Below, piece by piece: positions 34,079-42,467 of a stretch of DNA of 64,000 nt. How positions within the stretch are numbered: the first letter of the stretch is position 1; every line of letters begins with the position of its first letter. The position numbers and the translations under genes were made by a program. The notes under the pieces are model-generated. The model did no database searches. It was given only the letters and a program-made list of their open reading frames with translations, and was not told where the DNA came from. The DNA comes from Haloplanus ruber (GTDB taxonomy: Archaea > Halobacteriota > Halobacteria > Halobacteriales > Haloferacaceae): positions 62,001-126,000 of the forward strand of contig NZ_JANHDK010000001.1 of assembly GCF_024494725.1 (NCBI RefSeq), in the 5' to 3' direction.

Positions 34079-36862
34079 ATGGTCCCTTGGCGGGTATATC
34101 AGGAAATAGGTCGGGAGCTGGATGTCCCCAGCGAAACTATGCATCGTGTCAATATTTTAGCCGATGGCGGGTATCTCATCTCAAACCAACCGCCGTATCT
34201 GAATTTTGAAATACCAGACGAGTTCGGGACCAGAAAAACGTGGCTCAAGGAACACCCCACTCAAGCGGTCGAGTTTTGCAAGGACACCTACGGCTCTGAT
34301 GCCGCTGTTGCGGGTGCACTCCGTTGTGTCGGTGCTGAAGTGGTCAATTATACCGATACCGACGTTACGACTGGGTTTTCCATCCTCGCCTCTCACATCG
34401 ATGGGCACATAAAAACAATCAAAACGGACGCCATCGACTCGGAGGTTGAGCGCGTCCGAACGTATTTTTCCAAGAATAAGCAGCAACTCAAGCGAATCGA
34501 GAAGTCCCACACAAGTGACAAGCAAACGTACAGGTATTGCGATAGCTGCGGAGAGAGACTGCCAGACCCATTCCCGTTCCGATGTACAGCCTGCGGTGCT
34601 CGGTTTCCTGCTTGGCCTGCTCTCGTTTACGATGAAGGGGAAGAAGAGAGCAAATCCAGATGGCGACAGCAGATGGACGTCAGAGTCGTCAGTCAGAACA
34701 GAGCCAAGAATTTCCTCGTCCTACAATCGGATACCTCACTCCCAGGGTGGGTTGAAGAAGGGGGTCGCGCCGGCTATATCACTGACTCGGGCCTGCAGTA
34801 TCTCGGAAGCGTCGTCAACACCGATGGCAAGAGAATCCAAGTCGACTACGAGAGCACGTCCGCCGCTGGTCTTGCGAAGGGCCAGACGATAACCATCTGT
34901 AGCTCCGAATCCAGTATCGCAACAACCCAGCAATCTGGATTCCTGTACGAAGTTCGTCGCGATTTTGCAGGGTGGCGGGGTCCTGAAAAAGAGGACTCGA
35001 CGGTTGAGAAACTTGCAACTAATGCACCCCGGTTACTGAACACGCTGGAACAAACTACAATCGACAGCTCAGCAACAAAGGAGCCGACCTCTTACGAGAG
35101 TTTTGACGAGTTCGAACTTGATGATTCCCAGAAACGAGTATTACGCAGGATGCTTGGTTTAAAACAAGGGGGGCTTTCACTCGTTGTCGGACCACCGGGA
35201 TCGGGAAAAACGGAGGTTATCGCGAAAGCCGCACACGAACTCGCTACAGCCGGTGAGCGCGTGTTGGTGACCTCTCATACGAACATCGCTGTCGACAACG
35301 TTATCGAGAAGCTTGCGACACAAGACGACCATCGAGTCGTCCGAGCTGGTCGACCGGAGAAGCTCTCGAAAGGATCCAAGGAACTGATGCTGTCGAAGGT
35401 GATTGAAGATAGCGACGACGAGAAAATCTCCGAAGTACTCGACATGGTCGAGAAGCTGAAATCCGGCATCAGCACGCTCAACGACAAAATACGGAATCTC
35501 GAAAAGAACCGATCCGTTATCGAGAATGCTGCAGAGACAAACCCAGTCAATTCAACGAATGCTGATGAAGTAGCCGCCGAGATCGCCGCGAAACAAGAGA
35601 AGTTGACGGAGTCGAGACGCCTCATCCGAGAACTCCAGGAACAAGCGGAGGCTGCCTCAACAAGGGGTGCCGACATTACCGGAGCAACCATTATTCGCTC
35701 GCAGCTCGGCGGTCTCGCTCAAGTAGACTTCGACACGGTCATTATCGATGAAGCGAGCCAGATTCCGGTCCCGCTCGGTCTCTTGGGCATGGTGAATGCG
35801 AAAAAGTGGGTCGTCGTTGGCGATCACAATCAACTGCAACCAGTCATCAAAACGGTTAGTACGAATGATGGGAGTCCACCACCGGGTGCATCGATCTTTT
35901 CGTTCCTCAGGAACCGCTACGACATCGAACAGTGGCTCAAACACCACTATCGGAGTCATGAGGATATTATCGGATTCGCTCAAGAGCATATATACGAAAA
36001 CCAAATTGAAATCGATGATACCTGTCCAGGAGGGATTAATTTGTCCCCGAAAACTCAATTTGCCTCAAAGGCCGAAGCAGTCGCTGCTGGCCCACCAGTA
36101 GTTTTCGTCGACGTGACCGGCGAGGAAGCCTGGCGCAAGCGATTCAGTGGATCGATCAATACGGCAGAAATCGAGGTCGTAAGAGAAATTGTCGGAGAGT
36201 TTATGAAAAACGGGCTCGCAGAAAACGAACTGGGAGTCATCACACCCTATCGCGGCCAACGGAGTATGATCGCCGACGAAATCCCGGAATATGGTGACGT
36301 GGAGGTGTCGACAGTTGACGGCTTCCAAGGCAGGGAGCGTGATGTTATCATCTGTAGCGCTGTCAACACCGAAAAGGGCGGGCTGCGATTTTCCGGAAAT
36401 CCGAATCGTTTCAATGTCGCCTCAACGCGTCCGAAAAATCGCTTCATTATGCTGGGTAACCGTTCAGCGATCGAAGAGAACGCACCGCTGGGTAATACCC
36501 TTAGAAAATTCGTCCGGTATGCTGCCGATCGTGGTGGAATCTTCGATTGGCAATCCGGCGAGTGGACTAATGCGGAATCACCTGAACAAGTCTGGAAACC
36601 GGAAATGAATAGCATATTAGAGAGTCCACAGACCAAGTCAGATGAGCCTGAAGAGAGCCATGTGTACTCGCGGGTTCAAGATATCGTTCGTCTGGCTCCG
36701 ACAACGAATAGCGAACTCGCGGAGGCTTGGGATATGGACAAAGGTAGAGATGCCTGGAAGTATCTAAGTGATGAGCTTATGGACTATTTCGAACGCGATT
36801 CGAATCAAAAAATACAGCCAACTGCGAAGGCTCAGGAATTGGTCTCCGCGAAGGTTGATTGA
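34079..36862 (+). CDS. SF1 (Upf1/Dna2-like) helicase with N-terminal winged helix and zinc ribbon
   Basis: 927 residues, cytoplasmic. N-terminal wHTH-like part (VYQEIGRELDVPSETMHRVN), then a zinc ribbon with Cys154/157 and Cys169/172, then a beta-rich region. The helicase core has Walker A GPPGSGKT (371-378), motif Ia TSHTNIAVDN, a long coiled coil inserted at about 430-530, DEAS (about 558), GDHNQLQP, HYRSHEDI, VDGFQGRERDV and motif VI NVASTRPKNRF (S and P replace the usual L and A). A short winged-helix-like C-terminus follows. Base composition is clearly more AT-rich than the chromosome, a sign of transfer. It stands next to a DUF1998/nuclease gene and a toxin-antitoxin pair, suggesting a defence role; this is inference. 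Confidence 0.85.
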   Translation: MVPWRVYQEIGRELDVPSETMHRVNILADGGYLISNQPPYLNFEIPDEFGTRKTWLKEHPTQAVEFCKDTYGSDAAVAGALRCVGAEVVNYTDTDVTTGFSILASHIDGHIKTIKTDAIDSEVERVRTYFSKNKQQLKRIEKSHTSDKQTYRYCDSCGERLPDPFPFRCTACGARFPAWPALVYDEGEEESKSRWRQQMDVRVVSQNRAKNFLVLQSDTSLPGWVEEGGRAGYITDSGLQYLGSVVNTDGKRIQVDYESTSAAGLAKGQTITICSSESSIATTQQSGFLYEVRRDFAGWRGPEKEDSTVEKLATNAPRLLNTLEQTTIDSSATKEPTSYESFDEFELDDSQKRVLRRMLGLKQGGLSLVVGPPGSGKTEVIAKAAHELATAGERVLVTSHTNIAVDNVIEKLATQDDHRVVRAGRPEKLSKGSKELMLSKVIEDSDDEKISEVLDMVEKLKSGISTLNDKIRNLEKNRSVIENAAETNPVNSTNADEVAAEIAAKQEKLTESRRLIRELQEQAEAASTRGADITGATIIRSQLGGLAQVDFDTVIIDEASQIPVPLGLLGMVNAKKWVVVGDHNQLQPVIKTVSTNDGSPPPGASIFSFLRNRYDIEQWLKHHYRSHEDIIGFAQEHIYENQIEIDDTCPGGINLSPKTQFASKAEAVAAGPPVVFVDVTGEEAWRKRFSGSINTAEIEVVREIVGEFMKNGLAENELGVITPYRGQRSMIADEIPEYGDVEVSTVDGFQGRERDVIICSAVNTEKGGLRFSGNPNRFNVASTRPKNRFIMLGNRSAIEENAPLGNTLRKFVRYAADRGGIFDWQSGEWTNAESPEQVWKPEMNSILESPQTKSDEPEESHVYSRVQDIVRLAPTTNSELAEAWDMDKGRDAWKYLSDELMDYFERDSNQKIQPTAKAQELVSAKVD

Positions 36863-36973
36863 GCATCTGTTTCCGTCCGGTCGAGGGTGTCAATACTAGG
36901 TGATTCAGGATTCCTTCGTCTTGTGAATGAGTGGATCTGAAAGGATGACAATGCCCATCCAAATCCGAACGCG

Positions 36974-38113
36974 ATGGAGTTGCCAAATCAACACGCTCGT
37001 CCGGAGGAGTACATCACGAGCGACGAGGAAGAACGGCGACGTCAGGGCTACGAAATCAACAGCTACTACGAGCGTTCCGACCCGCAAAGCTACGACTTGG
37101 AAGGCGATGGAGTCGAAGCCCGCGTCACGTACGAAGGGAGTGCGAACATCATCCTCGTCAATAGCGGACTACGGGACGCCGATGACGACGACCCCGATGG
37201 GTTCGCGCTCTGTATGGAATGTAACCGGTGGCTAACCAGCGACCAGATAGAGAGTCACACCGACGAAGACGACTCGGAGTGCTATGCGAATGCGTCTGAG
37301 GAAGCGATCAAGCGCGATATAGAGCTATTCTCCGAGGGGCAACACGACACGGTCACGTTGACGTCTCCGCTTCCGGCCGACATCGAGCCGCAGCGAGCAG
37401 AGGAATTCGACCGAACTCTCAAAGAGACCGTCTATCAGGGTATCCTCGTTGCGTTCGACCTTGAGGAAGAAGAGATAGACACGTTCGTCAAACCGGCGAC
37501 GGGCGAACACGGACAAGTGACCATCGTGTTCTACGAGACCAGTGAGGGCGGAGCCGGAGTGTTGCACTCGCTGATGGACGAAGCGCGGTTTAGACAGGTT
37601 GCTCGAGAGACACAGACTGTCCTCCATGGCGATCCGGATGACGAAGGCTGCGAGCGGGCCTGTTACGAGTGTCTAATGTCGTTCTACAACCAGTCGGAAC
37701 ACGAACTCTTCGATAGAGCACTCGTTGAGACGTGGCTGGAAAGCATGGAAACTGCAGCGCTCACCGAAATAGCCAGCGAGAACCACGAGGGCGGAGATTT
37801 TGACGAGTTGCTGGAAGCTTGCGATTCCAACTTCGAGCGTACTGTCCTCCATGTAATTCGTGACGAGGGCTTTACGCTTCCCGACGAGGCCCAGCATGTC
37901 ATCTACGATGGAGATGAGCCGGTTGCGAAACCGGACTTCTTCTACGATCGAGCAGGCACCGCTGTCGCGGTGTTCGTCGATGGACCCGCTCACGAGAAAG
38001 ACTACGTCAAGGAAGACGATGAGCGAAAGCGGAGTCGACTGAAGCGGATGGGATACCGAGTCATCTCGGTGACTGACGAAAGCCAAGTCCCCAAGATCTG
38101 GGAGACGATTTAG
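36974..38113 (+). CDS. DUF1998 (MZB-type) zinc protein with C-terminal nuclease-like domain
   Basis: 379 residues. Residues about 40-260 match the DUF1998 region that ends large DEAD/DEAH helicases and the DISARM protein DrmB: a CMEC pair, LKETVYQGILVAFDLEEEEI, FYETSEGGAGVLHSLMDEAR, then the Cys cluster CERACYECLMSFYNQSEHEL. The last 100 residues read FERTVLHVIRDEGFTLPDEA, KPDFFYDRAGTAVAVFVDGP and KRSRLKRMGYRVISVTDESQ, a Vsr/DUF559-type restriction-nuclease fold. No helicase core is present, so this is either a dedicated partner of the upstream helicase or the surviving 3' part of a much larger gene. Confidence 0.75.
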   Translation: MELPNQHARPEEYITSDEEERRRQGYEINSYYERSDPQSYDLEGDGVEARVTYEGSANIILVNSGLRDADDDDPDGFALCMECNRWLTSDQIESHTDEDDSECYANASEEAIKRDIELFSEGQHDTVTLTSPLPADIEPQRAEEFDRTLKETVYQGILVAFDLEEEEIDTFVKPATGEHGQVTIVFYETSEGGAGVLHSLMDEARFRQVARETQTVLHGDPDDEGCERACYECLMSFYNQSEHELFDRALVETWLESMETAALTEIASENHEGGDFDELLEACDSNFERTVLHVIRDEGFTLPDEAQHVIYDGDEPVAKPDFFYDRAGTAVAVFVDGPAHEKDYVKEDDERKRSRLKRMGYRVISVTDESQVPKIWETI

Positions 38114-38359
38114 CGGCATTAGAGCGTCTAATTCGCCCGAATTTCTCGTATGATGTCGTTCGTCAGCCGCCGCCAGATTAATCACGATCCTTGTACCTCA
38201 TGTGTACTGAGTCCCGGACGGAGGCGAGAGCCGCACACGATCCGTATGGGTTCCGAAAATTCAGCGGGCACTCAAACGCCGGCTGAAAATTCGGTTCCGG
38301 CGCTACAAGCGCTAAAACGCGAGAAAACGGGAGGGTTGCGAATCGTGCGGATTACGGAT
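38114..38359. other. Gene-free stretch between the island nuclease gene and tRNA-Val
   Basis: 246 bases with no convincing gene. It contains two near-mirror copies of a short motif (ccgaaaattcagc at 38255-38267 and gctgaaaattcgg at 38281-38293) and a small gcgc/gcgc inverted repeat. It directly adjoins the tRNA 3' end, where the junction of an integrated element would be expected. Confidence 0.4.
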
Positions 38360-38433
38360 GGGTTGGGGCGGATTCGAACCGCCGGCCTGCTCCGTGTGAA
38401 GGAGCCGTCATAACCGGGCTAGACCACCAACCC
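38360..38433 (-). tRNA. tRNA-Val (anticodon CAC)
   Basis: 74 bases. The acceptor stem GGGTTGG (38433-38427) pairs with CCAACCC (38366-38360). The anticodon stem GCTCC/GGAGC holds the loop TTCACAC with CAC at 38398-38396. The T arm CGGCGGTTCGAATCCGCC is canonical. No intron is seen and CCA is not encoded. A TATA-like CCTTAAGTC lies about 30 bases upstream on the minus strand. The 3' end faces the accessory island, so this gene is a plausible former integration site. Confidence 0.96.
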
Positions 38434-38475
38434 TCGCTGTACGCTGATACCGGCGACGCCGACTTAAGGATTGTC

Positions 38476-38733
38476 TTACTCGCTCGACCGGTATTGGCGG
38501 ATGCGCTCGCGGGCGTCCTCGATGGCCGTCTTCGCCTCACCCTCCGCCCGCGTTTCCAGTTCCTGTAAGTCGTCCTGTAACTGCTCGAGGCGCGACGGCT
38601 CCGGTTCCGTCTCGTTCCCAGTGAGTTCTCGGAATCGCTCCTCCAGCGGGTCGAGTTCCTCCAAGACCCCCTCTTTCGCGTGTTCGCCAGCGCGGCCGAT
38701 GTAGTACAGCGTGTCTTCGAAGTGTTTGTTCAT
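38476..38733 (-). CDS. DUF7553-type small coiled-coil protein
   Basis: 85 residues, acidic and almost entirely alpha-helical (HFEDTLYYIGRAGEHAKEGV, then LEQLQDDLQELETRAEGEAK). It resembles a haloarchaea-specific family of short coiled-coil proteins without known function. The ATG at 38733 lies 23-25 bases after a minus-strand TATA element (GAAATATATCTG), so the mRNA is probably leaderless. Confidence 0.75.
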   Translation of the reverse strand: MNKHFEDTLYYIGRAGEHAKEGVLEELDPLEERFRELTGNETEPEPSRLEQLQDDLQELETRAEGEAKTAIEDARERIRQYRSSE

Positions 38734-38855
38734 ATATGACCAAACGACGACAACAGATATATTTCTTGTGGTGAGTGACTCGGGTTATCATACGTCGTCA
38801 CTGGTGGGCCGTCGAGACGGCCCGGTGGCCCGGGACACAGTTGCGACAGTCCGTC

Positions 38856-39818
38856 TCAGGATTGGCCGACGACGCGGGCACCGAGTCCCGCGACGACGGC
38901 GAGGAGAGCGGCGAGGACACCGAACCCGGGACTCGATCCGGTCGTTGGGGCGGGCGTCGCAGTTGATGACGGCGGCTGGGTGATCGGACTCGGCGTCGGA
39001 CTCGCCGTCGGGGTCCGGGTCGGGGTTGCGGTCGGTCCGACCGGTGGCAGCGATACCGCGACGGCGACCGCCGTCCCGTTCCGACGGTACGGGTCGTCGG
39101 CCGCGTCGGGCGTTCCGCGGACGGCGACGGCCCGCAGGTCGCTCTCGGCGTCGACACCGTCGACGGGGACGACGACGACGGCGTGGCTCCCGGTGGCGCG
39201 GTACGCCGACTGGCCGGCGAGAGCGTCGCCCCGACGAATCTCGACGTAGCCGCCATCGGGGAGGGTGACATTGCGGACGGCGACGGCGCCGGCTGGCACC
39301 GACTCGCCGGCAACAGTTCGTGTGGCGTCGCTCAGCGTGGCACGGCCGATGGCCGCGGGGCGGCGCTCGACCACCTCGAACGGCTGTACGTCGGTTTCGT
39401 CGTCGACCCGCACGGAGAGGGTGTACGTCCCGGGTGTGATTGTGGCTGGTACGGCGAGGCGGACGGTCCAGACACCGTCGTAGCCCCACGTCTCGACGAC
39501 GGCGAAGCCGAAGCGGTCCGCGTCGGGACCGTCAGTCACCGTCACGTCGATGGCGTTGTCGTCCGGTCGGCGGTTGGTCGTCCCGCGCACGACGAGCGTC
39601 GACCCGACCTCAACGGGGTGGACACCGGAGCGATTCGGGCCGTCCGCGGACACGACGTCGACCACCGCGATGGAACGCGGTGAGTCGGCGCCGACCGCGT
39701 TGGGTGTGCCGGGGACCCCGCCCGGAACGGCGACCGCGCCGCTAGGAGCGACGACCGAGAGCACCACCACGAACGTGGCGACGAATCCGAGCGCTCGTGT
39801 CAGCCGTGGCGTAGTCAT
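38856..39818 (-). CDS. Secreted surface protein with PGF-CTERM-like anchor
   Basis: 320 residues. An N-terminal Sec signal (LGFVATFVVVLSVVAPSGAVA) is followed by two beta-rich domains: about 50-145 resembles the BGTF surface domain (TLVVRGTTNRRPDDNAIDVT), and about 150-240 resembles DUF7282 (AVRNVTLPDGGYVEIRRGDA). A Thr/Pro-rich stalk (TPTRTPTASPTPS), likely O-glycosylated, leads to SPGFGVLAALLAVVAGLGAR. That tail has the PGF-type motif and helix but lacks the usual terminal Arg cluster, so processing by archaeosortase is likely but not certain. Confidence 0.82.
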   Translation of the reverse strand: MTTPRLTRALGFVATFVVVLSVVAPSGAVAVPGGVPGTPNAVGADSPRSIAVVDVVSADGPNRSGVHPVEVGSTLVVRGTTNRRPDDNAIDVTVTDGPDADRFGFAVVETWGYDGVWTVRLAVPATITPGTYTLSVRVDDETDVQPFEVVERRPAAIGRATLSDATRTVAGESVPAGAVAVRNVTLPDGGYVEIRRGDALAGQSAYRATGSHAVVVVPVDGVDAESDLRAVAVRGTPDAADDPYRRNGTAVAVAVSLPPVGPTATPTRTPTASPTPSPITQPPSSTATPAPTTGSSPGFGVLAALLAVVAGLGARVVGQS

Positions 39819-39839
39819 CCGAATCGTCTCCCGGGCGAC

Positions 39840-40373
39840 TCAGTACGTCGGGCGATCCTCGCGGACGCCGTCACGGGCGTTGACGAGACGACCGAACGTA
39901 AACAGTACGTCGGAGAGTCGGTTCAGGTAGGCGACCGCGACGGGGTTCACGGGGTCGGCATCGGCGAGGTCGACCGCTCGGCGCTCCGCACGCCTGACGA
40001 CCGTCCGGGCGTGGTGAAGGGCGGCGCCGGCCTCGCTCCCTCCGGGGAGAACGAACGACGTCAGCGGGTCGAGTTCCTCGTCGGCCTCGTCGATCCACGC
40101 CTCCAGTTCCTCGACGTGGGCCTCGCCGACGGCGGGGTCGTCCTCGTCCGGGTCGGGCGTGGCGAAGTCAGCCTGGACGATGTGGAGGTGGTTCTGGATC
40201 CGTTCGAGGCGGTCGTCGACGTCGTCGTACCCCGTCGGTCTGATCGTCCCGATGAGCGCGTTGGCCTCGTCGACGGTGCCGTAAGCTTCGATTCGGGGAC
40301 TCGTCTTCGAGACGCGGGACATATCCCGCAGGTCGGTCATGCCCTCGTCGCCGCGACCGGTGTAGACGGTCAT
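39840..40373 (-). CDS. Cob(I)alamin adenosyltransferase (PduO type)
   Basis: 177 residues. Transfers adenosyl from ATP to cob(I)alamin or cob(I)yrinic acid a,c-diamide, completing coenzyme B12. The PduO-type N-terminal ATP motif is MTVYTGRGDEGMTDL with the following RVSKTSPRIEAYGTVDEANA. The C-terminal part has HHARTVVRRAERRAVDLADA, the conserved VRRAER segment with the ATP-binding arginines. It overlaps the glutaredoxin gene by 4 bases, so the two are cotranscribed. Confidence 0.92.
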   Translation of the reverse strand: MTVYTGRGDEGMTDLRDMSRVSKTSPRIEAYGTVDEANALIGTIRPTGYDDVDDRLERIQNHLHIVQADFATPDPDEDDPAVGEAHVEELEAWIDEADEELDPLTSFVLPGGSEAGAALHHARTVVRRAERRAVDLADADPVNPVAVAYLNRLSDVLFTFGRLVNARDGVREDRPTY

Positions 40374-40609
40374 GCCAGGGTTCGCTCGACGTACTGTACG
40401 ATGTTGTCGCTTTCCGCCATCGTGACGCCGTGATCGTCGTCGATGAGGACCGGAACGGACCGCTGGCCGCTGACTCGTTTCACCTCGTTTCGTTCCGAGT
40501 GAAGCGCCTCGACCCAGACGGTCTCGTACGCGATGTCGTTGGCCGCGAGGGCGTCGTGAACGGTCTCACAGTACGGGCAGCCGTCGAGCGCGTAGAGCGT
40601 GATCGACAT
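40370..40609 (-). CDS. Glutaredoxin-like protein
   Basis: 79 residues with a thioredoxin fold. The redox motif CPYC is present (LYALDGCPYCETVHDALAAN), followed by the cis-Pro segment SVPVLIDDD and MAESDNIVQYVERTLA, as in glutaredoxins and the N-terminal domain of GSTs. Haloarchaea use gamma-glutamylcysteine rather than glutathione, so its reductant may be that thiol. Its ATG overlaps nothing upstream, and it precedes the adenosyltransferase gene with a 4-base overlap. Confidence 0.9.
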   Translation of the reverse strand: MSITLYALDGCPYCETVHDALAANDIAYETVWVEALHSERNEVKRVSGQRSVPVLIDDDHGVTMAESDNIVQYVERTLA

Positions 40610-40687
40610 ACCGCGCGTTCGGCCGCGGCGGTCAAGTAGCTTGGCCCGTCCGCCGAACGCAATCCATATATACGTCGCCGCCCCCGA

Positions 40688-40780
40688 CCGTGTGTCCGAC
40701 TCACACGGCCAAATCCCCGTGTAAGACCGTTAACGTCCCGAATTCGGGCGTTTCGGGGCCAAAATTTTTATAAGTCTTAC
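40688..40780 (+). promoter_or_regulatory. Promoter region of the TFB gene with nested inverted repeats
   Basis: TATA box ttttataag (40766-40774), which puts the transcript start near 40795 and leaves a pyrimidine-rich leader of about 60 bases. Upstream lie a perfect 7-7-7 inverted repeat (ccgtgtg/cacacgg, 40688-40708), a 12-base palindrome cccgaattcggg (40737-40748), and a gtaagac/gtcttac pair (40721-40727 and 40774-40780) that encloses the TATA box. These are candidate regulator sites. Confidence 0.55.
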
Positions 40781-40858
40781 GGACGTACCTCTGGTAAGGA
40801 CCCACCCGCCGTTCGTCTCTTCGTTTCTCTCTCGGTACGGGGGCATCCGACACCAACC

Positions 40859-41830
40859 ATGAGCGAAACCACGACATACAGTACCACGGACGCAGCCGAG
40901 CGAGAACAGGAACAGACAGACGAGCGAACGGGACCGAGCTGTCCCGAGTGCAGCGGCTCTCTCGTAACCGACGAGGAGCACGGCGAGACGGTGTGTGCGG
41001 ACTGCGGGCTCGTCGTCGAGGAAGACGAAATCGACCACGGTCCCGAGTGGCGCGCCTTCGACTCTAGCGAGCGTGACTCCAAGTCCCGCGTCGGCGCGCC
41101 GACGACCCAGATGATGCACGACAAGGGGTTATCGACGAACATTGGCTGGCAGAACAAGGACGCCTACGGGCGGGCGCTCTCCTCGCGGCAGCGCGAGAAG
41201 ATGCAGCGCCTCCGCACCTGGAACGAGCGGTTCCGCACCCGCGACTCGAAGGAGCGCAACCTCAAGCAGGCCCTCGGCGAGATCGACCGCATGGCCTCGG
41301 CGCTCGGCCTGCCGGAGAACGTCCGCGAGACTGCGAGCGTCATCTATCGGCGTGCGCTGAGCGAGGATCTGCTCCCTGGCCGTTCCATCGAGGGTGTCGC
41401 TACCGCGGCGCTCTACGCCGCCGCCCGTCAGGCCGGCACCCCCCGCTCGCTCGACGAAATCGCCACCGTCTCCCGCGTCGAGAAGATGGAGTTGACCCGG
41501 ACCTACCGGTACGTCGTCCGCGAACTCAAACTCGAGGTCAAACCCGCCGACCCCGAGCAGTACGTCCCTCGCTTCGCCTCCGATCTCGACCTCTCCGAGG
41601 AGGTGAGCCGACAGGCTCGTGAACTCCTCCAGTCGTCGCGCGAGCGGGGCGTCCACAGCGGCAAGAGCCCGGTCGGTCTCGCGGCCGCCGCCGTTTACGC
41701 CGCCGCCCTTCTCACCAACGAGACGGTGACCCAAAGCGAGGTCAGCGAGGTGGCCAACATCAGCGAGGTCACCATCCGCAACCGGTACAAGGAACTTCTC
41801 GAAGCAAAGGGCGCCGCCGACGCCGCGTAG
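40859..41830 (+). CDS. tfb: Transcription initiation factor IIB (TFB)
   Basis: 323 residues. Recruits RNA polymerase to TBP-bound promoters. After an acidic leader of about 25 residues comes the zinc ribbon (CPECSGSLV ... CADCGLVVEE), then the B-reader/linker region (GPEWRAFDSSERDSKSRVGA). Two cyclin folds follow (about 125-220 and 220-315) with AALYAAARQAGTPRSLDEIA and a C-terminal helix-turn-helix (VTQSEVSEVANISEVTIRNR) that reads the BRE. Haloarchaea have many TFB paralogues; this one is full length. Confidence 0.96.
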   Translation: MSETTTYSTTDAAEREQEQTDERTGPSCPECSGSLVTDEEHGETVCADCGLVVEEDEIDHGPEWRAFDSSERDSKSRVGAPTTQMMHDKGLSTNIGWQNKDAYGRALSSRQREKMQRLRTWNERFRTRDSKERNLKQALGEIDRMASALGLPENVRETASVIYRRALSEDLLPGRSIEGVATAALYAAARQAGTPRSLDEIATVSRVEKMELTRTYRYVVRELKLEVKPADPEQYVPRFASDLDLSEEVSRQARELLQSSRERGVHSGKSPVGLAAAAVYAAALLTNETVTQSEVSEVANISEVTIRNRYKELLEAKGAADAA

Positions 41831-42382
41831 TTACTGGAAGCCGCGGCCGACGCCGTCGTCCTCGATCAACGCCTCCAGTTCCGCATCGAGCAGTTTCTCC
41901 GCCTCCGCGAACGTCTCCGAGAGGGTGTCCAGCGGTTCGGGGCGGTCCGCGAGGTCGAACGACATCGGCCCGTAGGCTGGACTGTCGACGGCGTCCATCA
42001 CGTCCTCGAAGAAGTCCTCCGGCGTCGTCGGCGCCTCCGCGTGCACCTTCACCGTCTCGGCGAGTCGTCTCGCCGCCGACTCGGCCTCGTCCTCGTCGTC
42101 CGGCGGCGACTGCACCGCGAAGCGCCGGGGGCGCTCTTCGGTCGGGAACTGTGGTGTGAGTTCGTCGTCGAGCGACCGCGCGACCTTCGCCCCGACGCCG
42201 CGGACGTCGTAGGGATTTTTCGCGTACGTCTTCAGGTGGTAGACGCCAACGCCGGGGTGACCGAGATAGAGGTCCTCCCCGACGCCGTCACGGCGCTGTC
42301 CGGCGACGGCACGCCACCCGTCCGGGTCGACGCTCCCTTCGCTCACGTCGTCGAGAATGTCTTGCCACTCTCTGACCCGCAT
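41831..42382 (-). CDS. Conserved haloarchaeal hypothetical protein
   Basis: 183 residues, acidic, no membrane helix. The first 70 residues have LYLGHPGVGVYHLKTYAKNP and YDVRGVGAKVARSLDDELTP, a mixed alpha/beta segment; the rest is alpha-helical (TLSETFAEAEKLLDAELEAL). I do not recognise a characterised family. Its stop codon lies directly next to that of the convergent tfb gene, and its start is about 85 bases from the divergent gene at 42468. Confidence 0.7.
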   Translation of the reverse strand: MRVREWQDILDDVSEGSVDPDGWRAVAGQRRDGVGEDLYLGHPGVGVYHLKTYAKNPYDVRGVGAKVARSLDDELTPQFPTEERPRRFAVQSPPDDEDEAESAARRLAETVKVHAEAPTTPEDFFEDVMDAVDSPAYGPMSFDLADRPEPLDTLSETFAEAEKLLDAELEALIEDDGVGRGFQ

Positions 42383-42467
42383 ACGCCGCCGTTAGCGAGC
42401 GATCAACGAGAGTGTGTCGGTCGCGGAGACGCCCACCTTCATACGTCACGGGACGCAAACCGGGACC

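Noticed and set aside
36974..38113. Complete DISARM system
   Set aside because: Only the DUF1998 part resembles DrmB; DrmA, DrmC and the methyltransferase are missing, and the upstream helicase is of the SF1 Upf1/Dna2 type.
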